From JACCZR01 sp963844805 (GTDB lineage Bacteria > Actinomycetota > Thermoleophilia > Solirubrobacterales > Thermoleophilaceae), in the NCBI GenBank assembly GCA_963844805.1, contig CAWJPU010000009.1, positions 310,001 to 374,000 of the forward strand: a stretch of DNA of 64,000 nt, given 5' to 3'. Below the pieces are notes generated by a model. It saw only the letters and a program-made list of their open reading frames with translations, had not been told where the DNA came from and searched no databases. Positions 50,307-60,875 of this stretch are shown in pieces. The position numbers and the translations under genes were made by a program. How positions within the stretch are numbered: the first letter of the stretch is position 1; every line of letters begins with the position of its first letter.

Positions 50307-51005
50307 GCCTGCGGGCGCTGGAAGGCAACGGCTGTCCGCTCGGCGTCTGCGACGGGAGCGGCTGGGTCGTGGGCGAGGACGGCTACGCCACGCGCTGCGA
50401 GTGCGCCGAACGGCGGATCAAGGCGGCCGCGGGCCGGCGGATGGGCACCGGGGTACCAAAGCGCTACCGCGGCGTCTCCTTCGACCGCCGGCCGATCTGC
50501 GACCTGGACCCATCGATCGTCCGCTATCTGCGGGGGTACGTGCGGAACATCGAAGACAATCTCGACCGGGGGCGGGGGCTGTCCATCTCCGGCGACGTCG
50601 GCACCGGCAAGACCTCCGTGGCGATGCTGATCTCCAAGGCGGCGCTCGAGGCCGGGCGCTCGGTGGCGATCTACTCGACGCCGCACCTGCTCGCCGAGGT
50701 CCGGGAGACCTACGACCGCGACTCGGGCCTGTCCTACGCCGGCTTCTTCAAGCGCCTCTGCTCGGTGGACCTGCTCCACCTCGACGACCTGGGGGCCGAG
50801 CACCGCACCGACTGGGTGCTGGAGCAGCTGTACTCGATCGTCAACGAGCGGTGGCAGGACGAGCGGGCGATGGTGGTCACCACCAACGTGACACCTCGGA
50901 GAGTTGCGCGATCAGATCGGCGCGCGGACAGTCTCTCGGCTGGCGGAGATGTGCGAGGACTTCGCGATCTACGGTGCCGACCTCCGCATGACCGCCGGCG
51001 ACTAG
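50303..51005 (+). CDS. DnaC-like AAA+ ATPase with N-terminal zinc-finger, frameshift near 50900
   Basis: The roughly 233-residue protein starts with a Cys-rich segment (CPLGVCDGSGWV, then CEC, DnaC/DnaI-like). A AAA+ core follows with Walker A ISGDVGTGKTSVAML, LLAEVRETYD and Walker B VDLLHLDDLGAE, then sensor region VVTTNVTP. After about 50895 the frame breaks; removing one base (A near 50900) gives the expected ELRDQIGARTVSRLAEMCE and an end at 51005. Its position behind dnaB suggests a helicase loader of the DnaC/DnaI type, although IstB-like ATPases look similar. Confidence 0.85.
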
Positions 51006-51028
51006 GCCGGGCCTAGACTCGAACAGCT

Positions 51029-52345
<1,317 letters not shown>

Positions 52346-52349
<4 letters not shown>

Positions 52350-53104
52350 TACGTCGTGCTGCTGCCCGCCGCCGCGATGATGATGATCACCGCGATGATG
52401 ATCCCGAGCACCAGCAGGGCGACGCCGACCATCCCGAGGATCTTCCCGTCGTGGCCATGCCCTTCCCGCCGTAGCGGCCCGGGTTGGCGGCGATGGCGTT
52501 CTCGGCGCTCTTGCCCTGCCACCACGCGAACGGAGCGGCGAGGCCGCAGAGGACCAGTCCGATGATCCCGAACACCAGCGCGGGCACCGCGCCGGGAGCG
52601 TTCGGCTGCGACGGGCCGCCCGGGCCGCCGTAGGCGGGCCCGGGAGGACCGCCGAACCCCGCCTGGGCTCGGGGGACCGCCGGGCGATGCGGACCGCCCG
52701 GAGCCTGCGGACCACCAGGCGACTGGGGCCGCCCGGAGACTGCGGACCAGCCGGCGGACCGCCGGGAGACTGCGGACCCGGAGGCGGCCCGGGAGGACCA
52801 CCCGGCGACTGCGGGCCGGGGGGCGGGCCAGGAGGGCCACCCGGCGACTGCGGACCCGGAGGCGGTCCAGGAGGACCACCAGGCGACTGCGGGCCCGGAG
52901 GCGGTCCGGGAGGGCCACCCGGCGACTGCGGGCCTGGAGGCGGTCCGGGAGGCCACCCGGCGGAGCTGCGGACCGGGGGGGCCCACCGGGCGACTGCGGC
53001 CCCCGGGCGACTGCGGCCCTGGCTGCGGGCGACTGCGGCCCGCTCGGACCCTGCGGGTTCTCCGGGTCCTCCGGGTTCGGGCCGTCGGGGGGTGAGGGCT
53101 GTCA
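52346..53104 (-). CDS. DUF4190-type membrane protein with Gly/Pro/Gln repeats, frame breaks
   Basis: The C-terminal part has the DUF4190 pattern: PGAVPALVFGIIGLVLCGL, then (after a shift near 52455-52462) HDGKILGMVGVALLVLGIII and IAVIIIIAAAGSSTTY. The N-terminal half is a cytosolic Gly/Pro/Gln/Ser repeat region. Its start, ATG 53104 with AAGGAG upstream, needs another shift in a run of C near 53085 to give a Pro/Asn/Glu-rich opening. The function is unknown; such proteins are often grouped with TM2/DUF4234 genes, as here. The ATG overlaps the DUF2752 stop as ATGA. Confidence 0.75.
52760..52960. repeat. 39-bp tandem repeat in the DUF4190 gene
   Basis: About five units of 39 bases encode on the minus strand the 13-residue repeat GPPPGPQSPGGPP. 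Units differ at a few third positions, so the array is not brand new. Slippage here can change the length of the Pro-rich arm. Confidence 0.85.
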
Positions 53105-53497
53105 TGGGGCTGCTCCTTGTGTGAGTTGAAAGGCCCAGGACAGGGCCAGGACCATCGTTCCGAGGGCCAGTACCGGTCGCGGCCAGCGCAATGGCGCGTG
53201 CTCGCTCGGACCGCCTCAGCACCGCCCAGCCGACCACCGCGGCGAACAAAGCCACGAGGGGTCCGATCGGCGAAGAGCGCACGCTTCCGTCGACGTCACC
53301 CTGCCCCAGGGCTAACAGGCTGTGCGTGAGCCCGCAGAAGGGGCACGGCAACCCGGTCACCAATCGGAAGGGGCAGAGGGTCAGGTCGTCGCTGGGCCGG
53401 GCGTCGGTGGCGGCGCCGAGCGCTACCGCGCCCAGCGACCCCGCACACAGGAAACCGACCGCCAGTTCCGATCCTCCGACGCGCTCGATGGCGCCAC
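53101..53497 (-). CDS. DUF2752 family membrane protein, with frame breaks
   Basis: The middle shows the DUF2752 signature LVTGLPCPFCGLTHSLLALG with its CPxCG motif, followed by PIGPLVALFAAVVGWAVLRR. A shift near 53178 gives the expected last membrane segment (VLALGTMVLALSWAFQL, then TQGAAP) and a TGA overlapping the next ATG. The N-terminal part (LAVGFLCAGSLGAVALG, DDLTLCPFR) lacks a normal start in frame; GTG 53497 with one more shift is the best guess. The function of the family is unknown. Confidence 0.7.
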
Positions 53498-53507
53498 TCT
53501 AACGCCG

Positions 53508-54231
53508 CTAACTGTTGCTCGCGGCTGCCGCAATGATGATGATGATGATGAACAGGACGTAGAGCAGCAGCAGCGCCATCGCCGATGCCGACGACCACCT
53601 TCTCGGCGGTCACCACCGGGCGCACCGGTGCCGTTCCGCCCGCTCGGCGGTCCCAGAACTCGTTGAGCTTGCTCAGCACGAGCGTGTAGAAGATCGGCGC
53701 GCCGAGGCCCACGAAGGACAGGACGATCAGGCCCGCCAGATAGCCGCCGGGCGAGAACCCGCCCACGCCGGAACGCTCGCACAGCAGGCTGATGTCGCGC
53801 CACAGCCAGTAGATGACGAAGAAGTTGAGGATCGGCACCAGCAGGCCGAGGGTGTGCAGCAGCGCGTCGTCGCGGTAGCCGCCCAGCTCCTGGTCGATCT
53901 GCTTGCGGGTGGAGTAGAACCAGTAGAAGCCCCACAGGCCGAAGCTGAGGATGGTGAAGCCCCAGGCGCGGCCGATCGGGAACTTCTGGCCGTGGTAGGG
54001 GTCGGCCTCGGTGGTCCGGGCGGCCGGCGGCTGCTGGTACCCCGGAGGCTGGGGCGGACCGCCGGGCTGAGGCGGCGCGGCCGGCGGCTGCGCGGGCTGC
54101 TGCGCCGGCGGAAAGCCCTGTGGGCTCTGTGGGCTCTGCGGGCTCTGCGGACCGCCCGGTGGCTGCGGGCCCGGTCCGGGCGACTGCGGTCCGCTGGGGT
54201 TATTGCCTTGAGGGGGTCCGGAGCTCTCCAT
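53508..54231 (-). CDS. DUF4234 membrane protein with Pro/Gln-rich N-terminus, frameshift near 53583
   Basis: The N-terminal 75 residues are Pro/Gln/Gly/Ser-rich. Then comes the DUF4234 core: IGRAWGFTILSFGLWGFYWF, the loop RKQIDQELGGYRDDALLHTL and YWLWRDISLLCERSG, followed by FSPGGYLAGLIVLSFVGLGA. The last membrane segment is found only after a one-base shift near 53583 (MALLLLYVLFIIIIIIAAAA, then SNS). In the uncorrected frame the ATC run is read as six histidines, an artefact. It is a paralogue of the next gene upstream. Function is unknown. Confidence 0.8.
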
Positions 54232-54268
54232 GGGCGCCACCCTATAGCCGAGATGGGCGGATTTCCTG

Positions 54269-54808
54269 TCAGTTGGACGAAGACAGGACCACGAAGGTGA
54301 TCGCCAGCAGCGCGAAGAGCACCATGGAGAGGAAGAAGACCACCAGCCCAAGGGCGATGGCGACCTTCTCGCCGGTGGTCACGGGCGCATCCACCGCGTG
54401 GCCTTCGAAGCGGACGTCCCAGTACTCGTTGTAGCGGTTGAGGACGATCGCGAAGAACACCGGCGCCAGGAAGATCACCCCCACCATGTAGCCGCCGACC
54501 GGCATCTTCTTCATTCCCACCCGCCGGCGCAGCACGTCGAGATCGCGCCACAGCCAGTAGACGACGAAGAGGTTCGCGATGGGCACGAAGTAGAGGAGCG
54601 TGTGCTTCAGCGCGTCGTCGCGGCCGTCGCCGAGCTCGAAGTCGAAGCGCTGGCGGGTGGCGTACAGCCACCATGCCGCCCACACGCCCCAGGTGATGAT
54701 CGACAGGCCCCACGCCCGCTTCTGGCTGAACTTGACCCCGTAGGTGTCGACCGCCCCGAGCGGGATGGGGCTCTCCCACCCGCCCGGCGGCTCCTGCGAG
54801 ATGCTCAT
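54269..54808 (-). CDS. DUF4234 membrane protein (paralogue)
   Basis: The 179-residue protein has the intact DUF4234 layout: RAWGLSIITWGVWAAWWLYA, DFELGDGRDDALKHTLLYFV, VVYWLWRDLDVLRRRVG, MPVGGYMVGVIFLAPVFFAI and VVFFLSMVLFALLAITFVVL. Four membrane segments are predicted with a short cytosolic N-terminus. The ATG overlaps the stop of the preceding membrane-protein gene as ATGA. Function is unknown. Confidence 0.83.
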   Translation of the reverse strand: MSISQEPPGGWESPIPLGAVDTYGVKFSQKRAWGLSIITWGVWAAWWLYATRQRFDFELGDGRDDALKHTLLYFVPIANLFVVYWLWRDLDVLRRRVGMKKMPVGGYMVGVIFLAPVFFAIVLNRYNEYWDVRFEGHAVDAPVTTGEKVAIALGLVVFFLSMVLFALLAITFVVLSSSN

Positions 54809-55443
54809 CCGGCCTCCAGCACCTCCTGCTCGCCCGCGCGCAGGAAGCGCAGCCCGAGCGCCAGCGCGCCCAGCAGGGCGGTGGTCACCAGGGCCACCTG
54901 GACGCTCAGGATCCCGCGCTCCGACCAGTAGACGTCCTCCAGCTCGAGCAGCAGGGCCGACTCGTCCAGCGTCAGGCCCATCCCCGCCCCGAAGGGGATG
55001 GCGAGCTTGGGCTCAAGCGCCTCGTTGCGGGTCACGATCGCCGCTCCGCCGGAGACGAACGCGAGCAGGATCCCGGGCACGTAGTGGTGGATGTGGCTGC
55101 GGCCCAGGACGAGGTCGCGGAACGGGCCGACCGAGCCGCGGGATCGCAGCAGCGTCGTGATACCCCGGGCGGCGATGAAGGTGGTGACGAACGAGGCCAG
55201 CAGGTTGAACAGAGCGTTCTCGCGGGTCGAGACCTCCCGGTAGCCCGCGACGACCACCTCGGCGGTCTCGGCGACCACCTCCTCCGCTGCGCCGACCAGG
55301 TCGTCGGTCTCCTTGGGCAGCGGGGCCGAGCCGCGGCGCCACACGCGCGCCACCTCGAAGCCCACGACCACGGCGGTGGTCAGGCCCGCGACCACGCCGA
55401 GGACGACCGTCCCGCGTCCCGCGCGCAACCCCCCGCGCGTCAA
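54805..55443 (-). CDS. Integral membrane protein, 212 aa
   Basis: The protein has an N-terminal segment (TVVLGVVAGLTTAVVVGFEV), a central amphipathic stretch (VGAAEEVVAETAEVVVAG) and four further membrane segments. The motif GRSHIHHYVPGILLAFVSGG holds three His residues next to a membrane entry, and LTLDESALLLELEDVYW an acidic cluster. These could be a metal site. A family of actinobacterial membrane proteins shares this pattern, without known function. The start is TTG 55443, overlapping the acyltransferase stop as TTGA. Confidence 0.75.
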   Translation of the reverse strand: MTRGGLRAGRGTVVLGVVAGLTTAVVVGFEVARVWRRGSAPLPKETDDLVGAAEEVVAETAEVVVAGYREVSTRENALFNLLASFVTTFIAARGITTLLRSRGSVGPFRDLVLGRSHIHHYVPGILLAFVSGGAAIVTRNEALEPKLAIPFGAGMGLTLDESALLLELEDVYWSERGILSVQVALVTTALLGALALGLRFLRAGEQEVLEAG

Positions 55444-56147
55444 GCGAACCGCTCCAGCAGGTCCTCCTCGCCCACGTCGCGCACGTGGCGGGCGGGCACG
55501 CCCATCACCACCGCGCGCGGAGCGACGTCCGCGGTGACCACCGCTCCCGCGGCCACGAAGGCCTCCTCGCCGATCTCCACGCCCGGCACCAGGACCACGC
55601 CGCCGCCCACGCGGCACGCGCGGCGCAGCGTGGCGCCCCGAAGCTGGAAGTCCGGGCCGTGGCGGCCCATGGTGTCGTCGTTGGTGAGGGTCACGCCGGG
55701 GGCTACGAACACGTCGTCCTCGATCACCGAGAAGGCGGTCAGGTAGCAGCCGGTCTGCACCCGGACCCGCTCGCCCACGACGACGTCGTTGTCCACCGCC
55801 GAGCCGCGTCCGATCACCGTGCCGGCCCCGATCACGGCGCGTTCGCGCACGTGGGCCTGGTCGCCCACCACCGACCCCGCGCCGACCGAGGCCCCGGCGA
55901 CCACCACGGCGCCCGCGCACACTGTCGCGCCCTCGGCCACGACGGTGTCCGACGGCGCCCCCGACGCCGTGGACCGCGGGCCGAGCGCCAGCGGCTTGCC
56001 GACGATCGCGCCGTCCTGAATCCGGACCCGGTCGGCCAGCCTCACGCCCGCGTGGATCACCACGTTGGCGCCGACCTCGACCGAGTCCGGCAGCTCCACC
56101 CCCTCGCCCAGCGCCAGTCCCAGGGCGCGGTCAGAGGGCTGCAGCAC
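55440..56147 (-). CDS. Left-handed beta-helix acyltransferase (WbpD-like)
   Basis: The 235-residue protein consists of hexapeptide repeats (VGANVVIHAGVRLADRVRIQ, VVAEGATVCAGAVVVAGASV and so on). It ends with the segment shared by sugar N-acetyltransferases of the WbpD/PglD type: VFVAPGVTLTNDDTM, RVGGGVVLVPGVEIGEEAFV, AAGAVVTADV. In the UDP-ManNAc3NAcA pathway WbpD acetylates the 3-amino group. The GTG at 56147 overlaps the end of the oxidoreductase gene by 17 bases. Confidence 0.85.
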   Translation of the reverse strand: MLQPSDRALGLALGEGVELPDSVEVGANVVIHAGVRLADRVRIQDGAIVGKPLALGPRSTASGAPSDTVVAEGATVCAGAVVVAGASVGAGSVVGDQAHVRERAVIGAGTVIGRGSAVDNDVVVGERVRVQTGCYLTAFSVIEDDVFVAPGVTLTNDDTMGRHGPDFQLRGATLRRACRVGGGVVLVPGVEIGEEAFVAAGAVVTADVAPRAVVMGVPARHVRDVGEEDLLERFA

Positions 56148-57133
56148 GCGAGCTCCGGTCGAGGCTCTCCTGGAGGGCCTCGAGCACCCGCACGACGCGC
56201 AACCCGCTGCGCGGGCCCGAGCGCGGCTCCTGCCCGTCGCGAACCCGTGTCGAGGAAGTGGCGGCACTCGATTCGGAGAGGCTCCTCGTTGGAGATGTGG
56301 GGGCTCATCACGTCACCGGAGCGGGCGACGTACTCGCCGTAGGACTCGAAGCTCTCGTCGAAGCCCTTGTCGTAGATCTTGACCTTCTCGTCCAGCTCCA
56401 TGTCGTCAAAAGTGGCCATCTGCTCCGAGCCCACCACGGTGAACCGGCGCTCCTTGTGCGGGTCGAGCCACGACAGGTGCAGGTGAGCCGCCACGCCCGA
56501 GGGAAAGCGCAGATAGCCGAAGACCACGTCCTCCACGCCGGAGCGCATGTAGCTCTCACCCACCGCCCGACACTCGACCGGGTCCTCGTCGACCAACCGC
56601 AGCACGACGGAGACGTCGTGCGCCCCGAGCGACCAGAGCGCGTTCTCGTCCGCGCGCAGCTGGCCGAGGTTGAGCCGGTTGGAGTACAGGTAGCGCACGT
56701 CGCCCAGCCCGCCGCCGGCCACCAGCTCCCGCAGCTTCTCCACCCCGGGGTGGTACTCGAGCAGGTGCCCGACCATCAGCACGCGGCCGGCGGCCTCGGC
56801 GGCCTCGACCACCCGCTCGGCCTCGGCGGCCGACTGGGCCAGCGGCTTCTCCACGAAGCAGTGCTTGCCCGCCTCGAGCACCCGCACGGCCAGCTCAGCG
56901 TGGCTGGGAACGTGGGTCGCCAGCACGACGGCGTCCACCTCCGGATCGTCCAGCACCTCATCGAGCTCCGCGGTTGGCCGGGCGGTCGGCAGGTTGAGCG
57001 CCGACCGCGCACGCCGCTCCTCGGAGGCGTCGCAGATCCAGCGCAGGTCGGCGTCGGGCAGGCGGTCGAAGTTGCGCGCGAGGTTCGGGCCCCAGTACCC
57101 GAGGCCCACCACTCCCACTCCGACCGTGCTCAC
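56131..57133 (-). CDS. Gfo/Idh/MocA-family oxidoreductase (WbpB-like), frameshift near 56245
   Basis: The roughly 333-residue NAD(P)-dependent enzyme starts VGVGVVGLGYWGPNLARNFD (Rossmann loop), followed by VDAVVLATHVPSHAELAV, the catalytic EKP in HCFVEKPLAQ, GRVLMVGHLLEYHPGV and SLGAHDVSVVLRLVDEDP. Near the end one base is missing at 56244-56249; restoring it gives RVRDGQEPRSGPRSGLRVVR and the stop at 56131. WbpB-type enzymes oxidise C3 of UDP-GlcNAcA. The GTG at 57133 overlaps the sugar dehydrogenase stop as GTGA. Confidence 0.88.
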
Positions 57134-58378
57134 AGGCGCACGAGGTTGGGTGCTTCGCGACCGCGGGTGACGCCCCGGAAGTCGACGACCAGCGGCGCTT
57201 GGGCGAGGATCTGGTCGAGGTCCAGCCCCGGGTGCGCGGTAACGATCACGACGACGTCCGCTCCCTCGAGCGTCGCTTCGAGTGACTGGGAGCTCAGGCC
57301 GAAGTCGGGCAGCTCGGGCACGGTCTCGTCGTGGTAGACGAGGTCGGCGCCGTCCTCGTCCAACAGCCGCATGATCTTCAGCGCGGGCGACTCGCGCAGA
57401 TCGCCCACGCCGGGCTTGTACGAGGCGCCGACGATCGCCACTCGCGAGCCGCGCACCGGCTTGGCGTGGCTGTTGAGGGCATGAGCCACCCGCTCGACGC
57501 AGAAGTAGGGCATCTTCTGGTTGACCTCGCCGGCGAGCTCGACGAACGCCGTGGGCATGTCGTACTCGCGGGCCTTCCAGGCGAGGTAGAAGGGGTCGAC
57601 CGGCAGGCAGTGGCCACCCATGCCGGGTCCGGGGCGGAAGGACATGAAGCCGTAGGGCTTGGTGTTCGCCGCCTCGACCACCTCCCAGACGTCGATCCCC
57701 ATCCGGTCGCACAGGATGGCCAGCTCGTTCACCAGCGCGATGTTCACCGAGCGGAAGACGTTCTCCAGCAGCTTGGTGAGCTCGGCCTCCTCGGGCTTGG
57801 AGACCTCGCACGATCTCGTCGCAGACCTGCGAGTAGAAGGCCACGGCGCGGTCGCGACAGGCGTCGGTGAGGCCGCCGACGACCTTGGGCGTGTTGCGCA
57901 GGGTCCAGTCCGTGCGCCCGGGGTCGATGCGCTCGGGCGAGTAGGCGACGTGGAAGTCCTGCCCGGCGGCCAGGCCGGACTCCTCGAGCAGCGGCACCAG
58001 CCGCTCCCGCGTGGTGCCGGGGTAGGTGGTGGACTCCAGCACCACCAGCTGGCCCTGCTGCAGCACGCCGGCGAGCGAGGTCGCGGCGCCGACCAGCGGA
58101 CCCAGGTCGGGCTCGCGGTTCTCGGTCAGCGGCGTGGGGACGGCGATCACCACCACTTCGACCGTGGCGAGGTCGGCGTAGCGGCTGGTGGGATGCAGTA
58201 GATCGGCGACCGCCTGGAGGCGCTCAGGCGTGATGTCCTCGATGTAGCTCTCGCCGCGCTCGAGCGCCGCCAGCTTGCGCTGGTCGGTGTCGACGCAGAC
58301 GACCTCGTGGCCCTCCTCCACGATCGCGACGGCGAGCGGCAGGCCCACGTAGCCGAGGCCGATGATTCCGGTCTTCAT
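57130..58378 (-). CDS. Nucleotide-sugar 6-dehydrogenase (WbpA/WecC family), frameshift near 57810
   Basis: The roughly 415-residue enzyme oxidises a UDP-HexNAc to the uronic acid with two NAD. The N-terminus is MKTGIIGLGYVGLPLAVAIV, then VIAVPTPLTENREPDL, VVLESTTYPGTTRERLVP and YSPERIDPGR. After DEIV the frame breaks at about 57801-57815; the next part is VSKPEEAELTKLLENVF with the conserved Lys. GPGMGGHCLPVDPFYLAWKA follows with the catalytic Cys, and ASYKPGVGDLRESPALKIM. The ATG overlaps the epimerase stop. UDP-GlcNAc or UDP-ManNAc are both possible substrates. Confidence 0.9.
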
Positions 58379-59448
58379 GGGCGCCCAGTGTAAGCCGCGA
58401 CCAGGTCACGGACCGCCTCCGCGGCCCGCCCGCCCCCATAGAGCTCGGGCCGCGGCCCGGTCGGGCGCGTGCGCTGCACCGCCTCGCGCGCGGCCTCGGC
58501 GTCGAGGTCCACCAGCACGTTCCAGCCCGCCTCCACCGTCTCCACCCACTCGGTGTTGGCTCGCATGGTCACGCAGGGCACCTCCAGCAGGTAGGCCTCC
58601 TTCTGCACTCCGCCGGAGTCGGTCAGCATCGCCCGGGCGGACTCGGCCAGGCGGATGAAGTCGAGATAGCCCAGCGGGGCGGTCAGCGTGACCGCTTCCT
58701 CCAGCCGCTCCCACAGCCCGGCCGCCTCCAGGCGGGTCCGCGTGCGCGGATGCGCGGGCAGCACGACCGGCGGCTCGATCCCGGTCAGCACCTCCACCAG
58801 CGCCGCGAGCCGCTTCGGATCGTCGACGTTGCCCGGGCGGTGGGCGGTGGCGAGCACGTAGTCGCCGGGGGTCAGGCCCAGATCCTCCACCGCGGTGGAG
58901 CGCTCGCGGGCCGGGCCCCGGAAGGCGAGCAGCACATCGGCCATGACGTCGCCCACCAGGTGGCGCTCGCCGGCGGCGCTCTCGGCCTCCAGGTTGCGCA
59001 TGGCGGTCTCGGTCGAGCACAGCAGCACGTCGCTGGCGTGGTCGCACAGCACCCGGTTGAGCTCCTCGGGCATGGAGCGGTCGAAGGAGCGCATGCCCGC
59101 CTCGACGTGCCCGACGGGAATCCCGGCCTGGGCGGCGGCCAGCGTCCCGGCCAGGGTCGAGTTGGTGTCGCCGTAGACCAGCGCCATGTCGGGTCGCAGC
59201 TCGCCCAGCACCGGCTCGAGCGCGGCGAGGATGCGCGCGGTCTGCTCGGTGTTGGTGCCCGAGCCGGCGCCCAGCTCGCGGTCCGGCGCGGGCACGCCGA
59301 GCTCCTCGAAGAACACCCCGGACAGTTCGTCGTCGTAGTGCTGTCCGGTGTGCACGATCAGCTCCTCGCCGACCTCGCGGAGTTGGCGCGAAACCGCAGC
59401 CGCCTTCACGAATTGCGGCCGATTGCCGATTATGGTCACGATTCGCAT
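58375..59448 (-). CDS. wecB: UDP-N-acetylglucosamine 2-epimerase (WecB/WbpI family)
   Basis: The roughly 357-residue non-hydrolysing epimerase interconverts UDP-GlcNAc and UDP-ManNAc, or the 2,3-diacetamido uronic-acid analogue. It starts MRIVTIIGNRPQFVKAAAV and has HTGQHYDDELSGVFFEELGV, LVYGDTNSTLAGTLAA, PVGHVEAGMRSFDRSMPEE, NRVLCDHASD, LATAHRPGNVDD and LTDSGGVQKEAYLL. ATG 59448 is preferred to TTG 59460. It overlaps the ATG of the divergent small gene within CATG. It is the first gene of a long minus-strand operon. Confidence 0.92.
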   Translation of the reverse strand: MRIVTIIGNRPQFVKAAAVSRQLREVGEELIVHTGQHYDDELSGVFFEELGVPAPDRELGAGSGTNTEQTARILAALEPVLGELRPDMALVYGDTNSTLAGTLAAAQAGIPVGHVEAGMRSFDRSMPEELNRVLCDHASDVLLCSTETAMRNLEAESAAGERHLVGDVMADVLLAFRGPARERSTAVEDLGLTPGDYVLATAHRPGNVDDPKRLAALVEVLTGIEPPVVLPAHPRTRTRLEAAGLWERLEEAVTLTAPLGYLDFIRLAESARAMLTDSGGVQKEAYLLEVPCVTMRANTEWVETVEAGWNVLVDLDAEAAREAVQRTRPTGPRPELYGGGRAAEAVRDLVAAYTGRP

Positions 59449-59587
59449 GGGCCTCGCCAAGAAGCTCGTCGGGGGAACACTGGGCGCACTCTCACTTGGT
59501 TTCGACGCGGTGCGCCACGTCGCCTGGTTGGTGAGCTACCACGTCGACCGAACCGCGCACGAGGCAGACGACGGCGAGGAGTCCTAG
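59447..59587 (+). CDS. Small protein, 46 aa, unknown function
   Basis: The frame encodes MGLAKKLVGGTLGALSLGFD, then AVRHVAWLVSYHVDRTAHEA and an acidic tail. This is an amphipathic or weakly hydrophobic helix with a charged end. Its ATG overlaps the divergent wecB ATG in CATG, and its TAG overlaps the convergent aminotransferase stop in CTAG, so it fits exactly between its neighbours. That packing supports it, although no family is recognised. Confidence 0.5.
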   Translation: MGLAKKLVGGTLGALSLGFDAVRHVAWLVSYHVDRTAHEADDGEES

Positions 59588-60378
59588 CGGCCGCCGAGCT
59601 CGTGCTCGATCTGCGCCCGCAGTGCCGACGCCGCCTTGTCGGTCACCTCGCCCCCCGCGGGGAACTCCACGTCCTCGATAGCGCCCACGGGCTGCACCTC
59701 ACGGGTGGTCGAGGCCAGGAAGGCCTCGCGCGCGCTTTTGATCTCGTCGGCCGTCACCGCGGTCTCCTGCACCACGACCAGCTTCATCACGCGGTCGCGG
59801 GTGATCGAGGCGAGGATGTGGTCGTCGAGCGGGGGCGTGTGCACGGTGCCCTTCTGGTCGACCCAGAAGATCGAGGCCGTCGGGGCCTCCAGGACCCGCC
59901 CGTGCGGCGTGACCATCAGCGCCTCGTCGAAGCCGCGCTCGCGGGCAACGCGGGAGCACAGCATGTTGGCCGCATACGAGAGGGACTTCACGCCGTCCAG
60001 GACGCGCGTGGGGGCATAGGTCACGAAGCCCAGCCGCGGGCGGTCGGCGGCGGGCGGCAGCGGCTCGGTGATCAGCAGCCGGTGGCCGCCGCGGGTGAGG
60101 ACGACGCGGAGCACTCCGTCGAACTCCTCGCCGCCACGCTCGCGCAGCAGCTGGACCGCCTCCTCCTCGAGCTCGAGGCGCGGCACCCCGTCGAGCCGCA
60201 GGTTGGCCGCCGAGCGCTCGATGCGGTCGAGGTGCTCCTCGAGGGCGAACGGCCGGCCGTCGTAGACCCGCACGACCTCGAAGGCGCCGTCCCCGCGCAG
60301 GAAGCCCTCGTCGGTGACCTCGATGCGGGTTTCGCTCGCCTGGGCGATGTGGCCGTCGAAGCAGGCGAGCTCGGGCAT
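59584..60378 (-). CDS. Class IV PLP aminotransferase (branched-chain aminotransferase / ADC lyase type)
   Basis: The 264-residue fold-type IV PLP enzyme has the N-terminal pattern DEGFLRGDGAFEVVRVYDGR and EEHLDRIERSAANLRL. The catalytic Lys is in GVKSLSYAANMLCSRVARE. PLP-phosphate-binding segments are FDEALMVTPHGRVLEAPTAS and the late DEIKSAREAFLASTTREVQP. The length and the Lys context fit IlvE, D-amino-acid aminotransferase or PabC, which cannot be separated with confidence from sequence alone. The start is ATG 60378. Confidence 0.85.
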   Translation of the reverse strand: MPELACFDGHIAQASETRIEVTDEGFLRGDGAFEVVRVYDGRPFALEEHLDRIERSAANLRLDGVPRLELEEEAVQLLRERGGEEFDGVLRVVLTRGGHRLLITEPLPPAADRPRLGFVTYAPTRVLDGVKSLSYAANMLCSRVARERGFDEALMVTPHGRVLEAPTASIFWVDQKGTVHTPPLDDHILASITRDRVMKLVVVQETAVTADEIKSAREAFLASTTREVQPVGAIEDVEFPAGGEVTDKAASALRAQIEHELGGR

Positions 60379-60569
60379 CGGCACGAGCCTATTCCAGGTA
60401 GCCGTGCTTGCCGGCGTCGAAAGAGCAGCGACGCCGCGGGTGTGCCTGAACGGGCCGCAGGCGTTCCCCTCGTAGGAAGCGGTGCCATGAGCGCGCTCCA
60501 TCGTGGAGAAACTTGGATGCGACCCAGCTCCTCGGATAGGTTCGCCGTGCCAACGGCAAAGGAGTCCTC

Positions 60570-60833
60570 ATGCACGCAGTCGTCGCCTCAGTCACCATCC
60601 ACGACCGAGAGGCTGCCGAGAAGTATTTGCGCGAGCAAACAGTCCCTGGCGTGTCGCAGGTCCCCGGGTTCGTAAGCGGGGTTTGGGCACGGAAGGACGA
60701 CTCGGGCCTGTCGATGGTCGTCTTCGAGTCCGAGGAAGCCGCCAATGGCGCGGCCGAAAGGATCCCCTCGATGATTACTGACGCCGTCACGCTCGAGAAC
60801 GTCGAGGTGCGCGAGGTCGTGGCGCAGGCCTGA
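60570..60833 (+). CDS. ABM-type small ferredoxin-fold protein
   Basis: The 87-residue protein has the dimeric alpha/beta layout of antibiotic-biosynthesis-monooxygenase-like domains: AVVASVTIHDREAAEKYL, VPGFVSGVWARKDDSGLSMV and VFESEEAANGAAERI. Such proteins act as small monooxygenases, as heme-related enzymes, or have no enzyme role. ATG 60570 follows AAAGGAG. The 190 bases before it hold no further gene and must contain its promoter and that of the divergent aminotransferase. Confidence 0.8.
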   Translation: MHAVVASVTIHDREAAEKYLREQTVPGVSQVPGFVSGVWARKDDSGLSMVVFESEEAANGAAERIPSMITDAVTLENVEVREVVAQA

Positions 60834-60875
60834 CACGCCCGGAGGCGCTGCCCGCCTTCTAGATGCGGATTCTCA

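Noticed and set aside
52760..52960. CRISPR-like array
   Set aside because: The units are contiguous 39-bp coding repeats without unique spacers.
52687..53124. Plus-strand Gly/Pro/Cys-rich frame over the 39-bp repeats, like a secreted repeat protein
   Set aside because: The minus-strand frame joins a conserved DUF4190 membrane domain and a ribosome-binding site; the plus-strand frame is its mirror in a GC-rich repeat.
53508..53600. Six histidines in a row at the end of the DUF4234 protein, like a metal site or tag
   Set aside because: They come from reading an ATC repeat out of frame. The shifted frame gives a normal final membrane helix and stop.
56057..58378. A 773-residue fusion of sugar dehydrogenase and Gfo/Idh oxidoreductase
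   Set aside because: The conserved second half of the dehydrogenase lies in another frame between the two parts, and the oxidoreductase has its own GTG at 57133.
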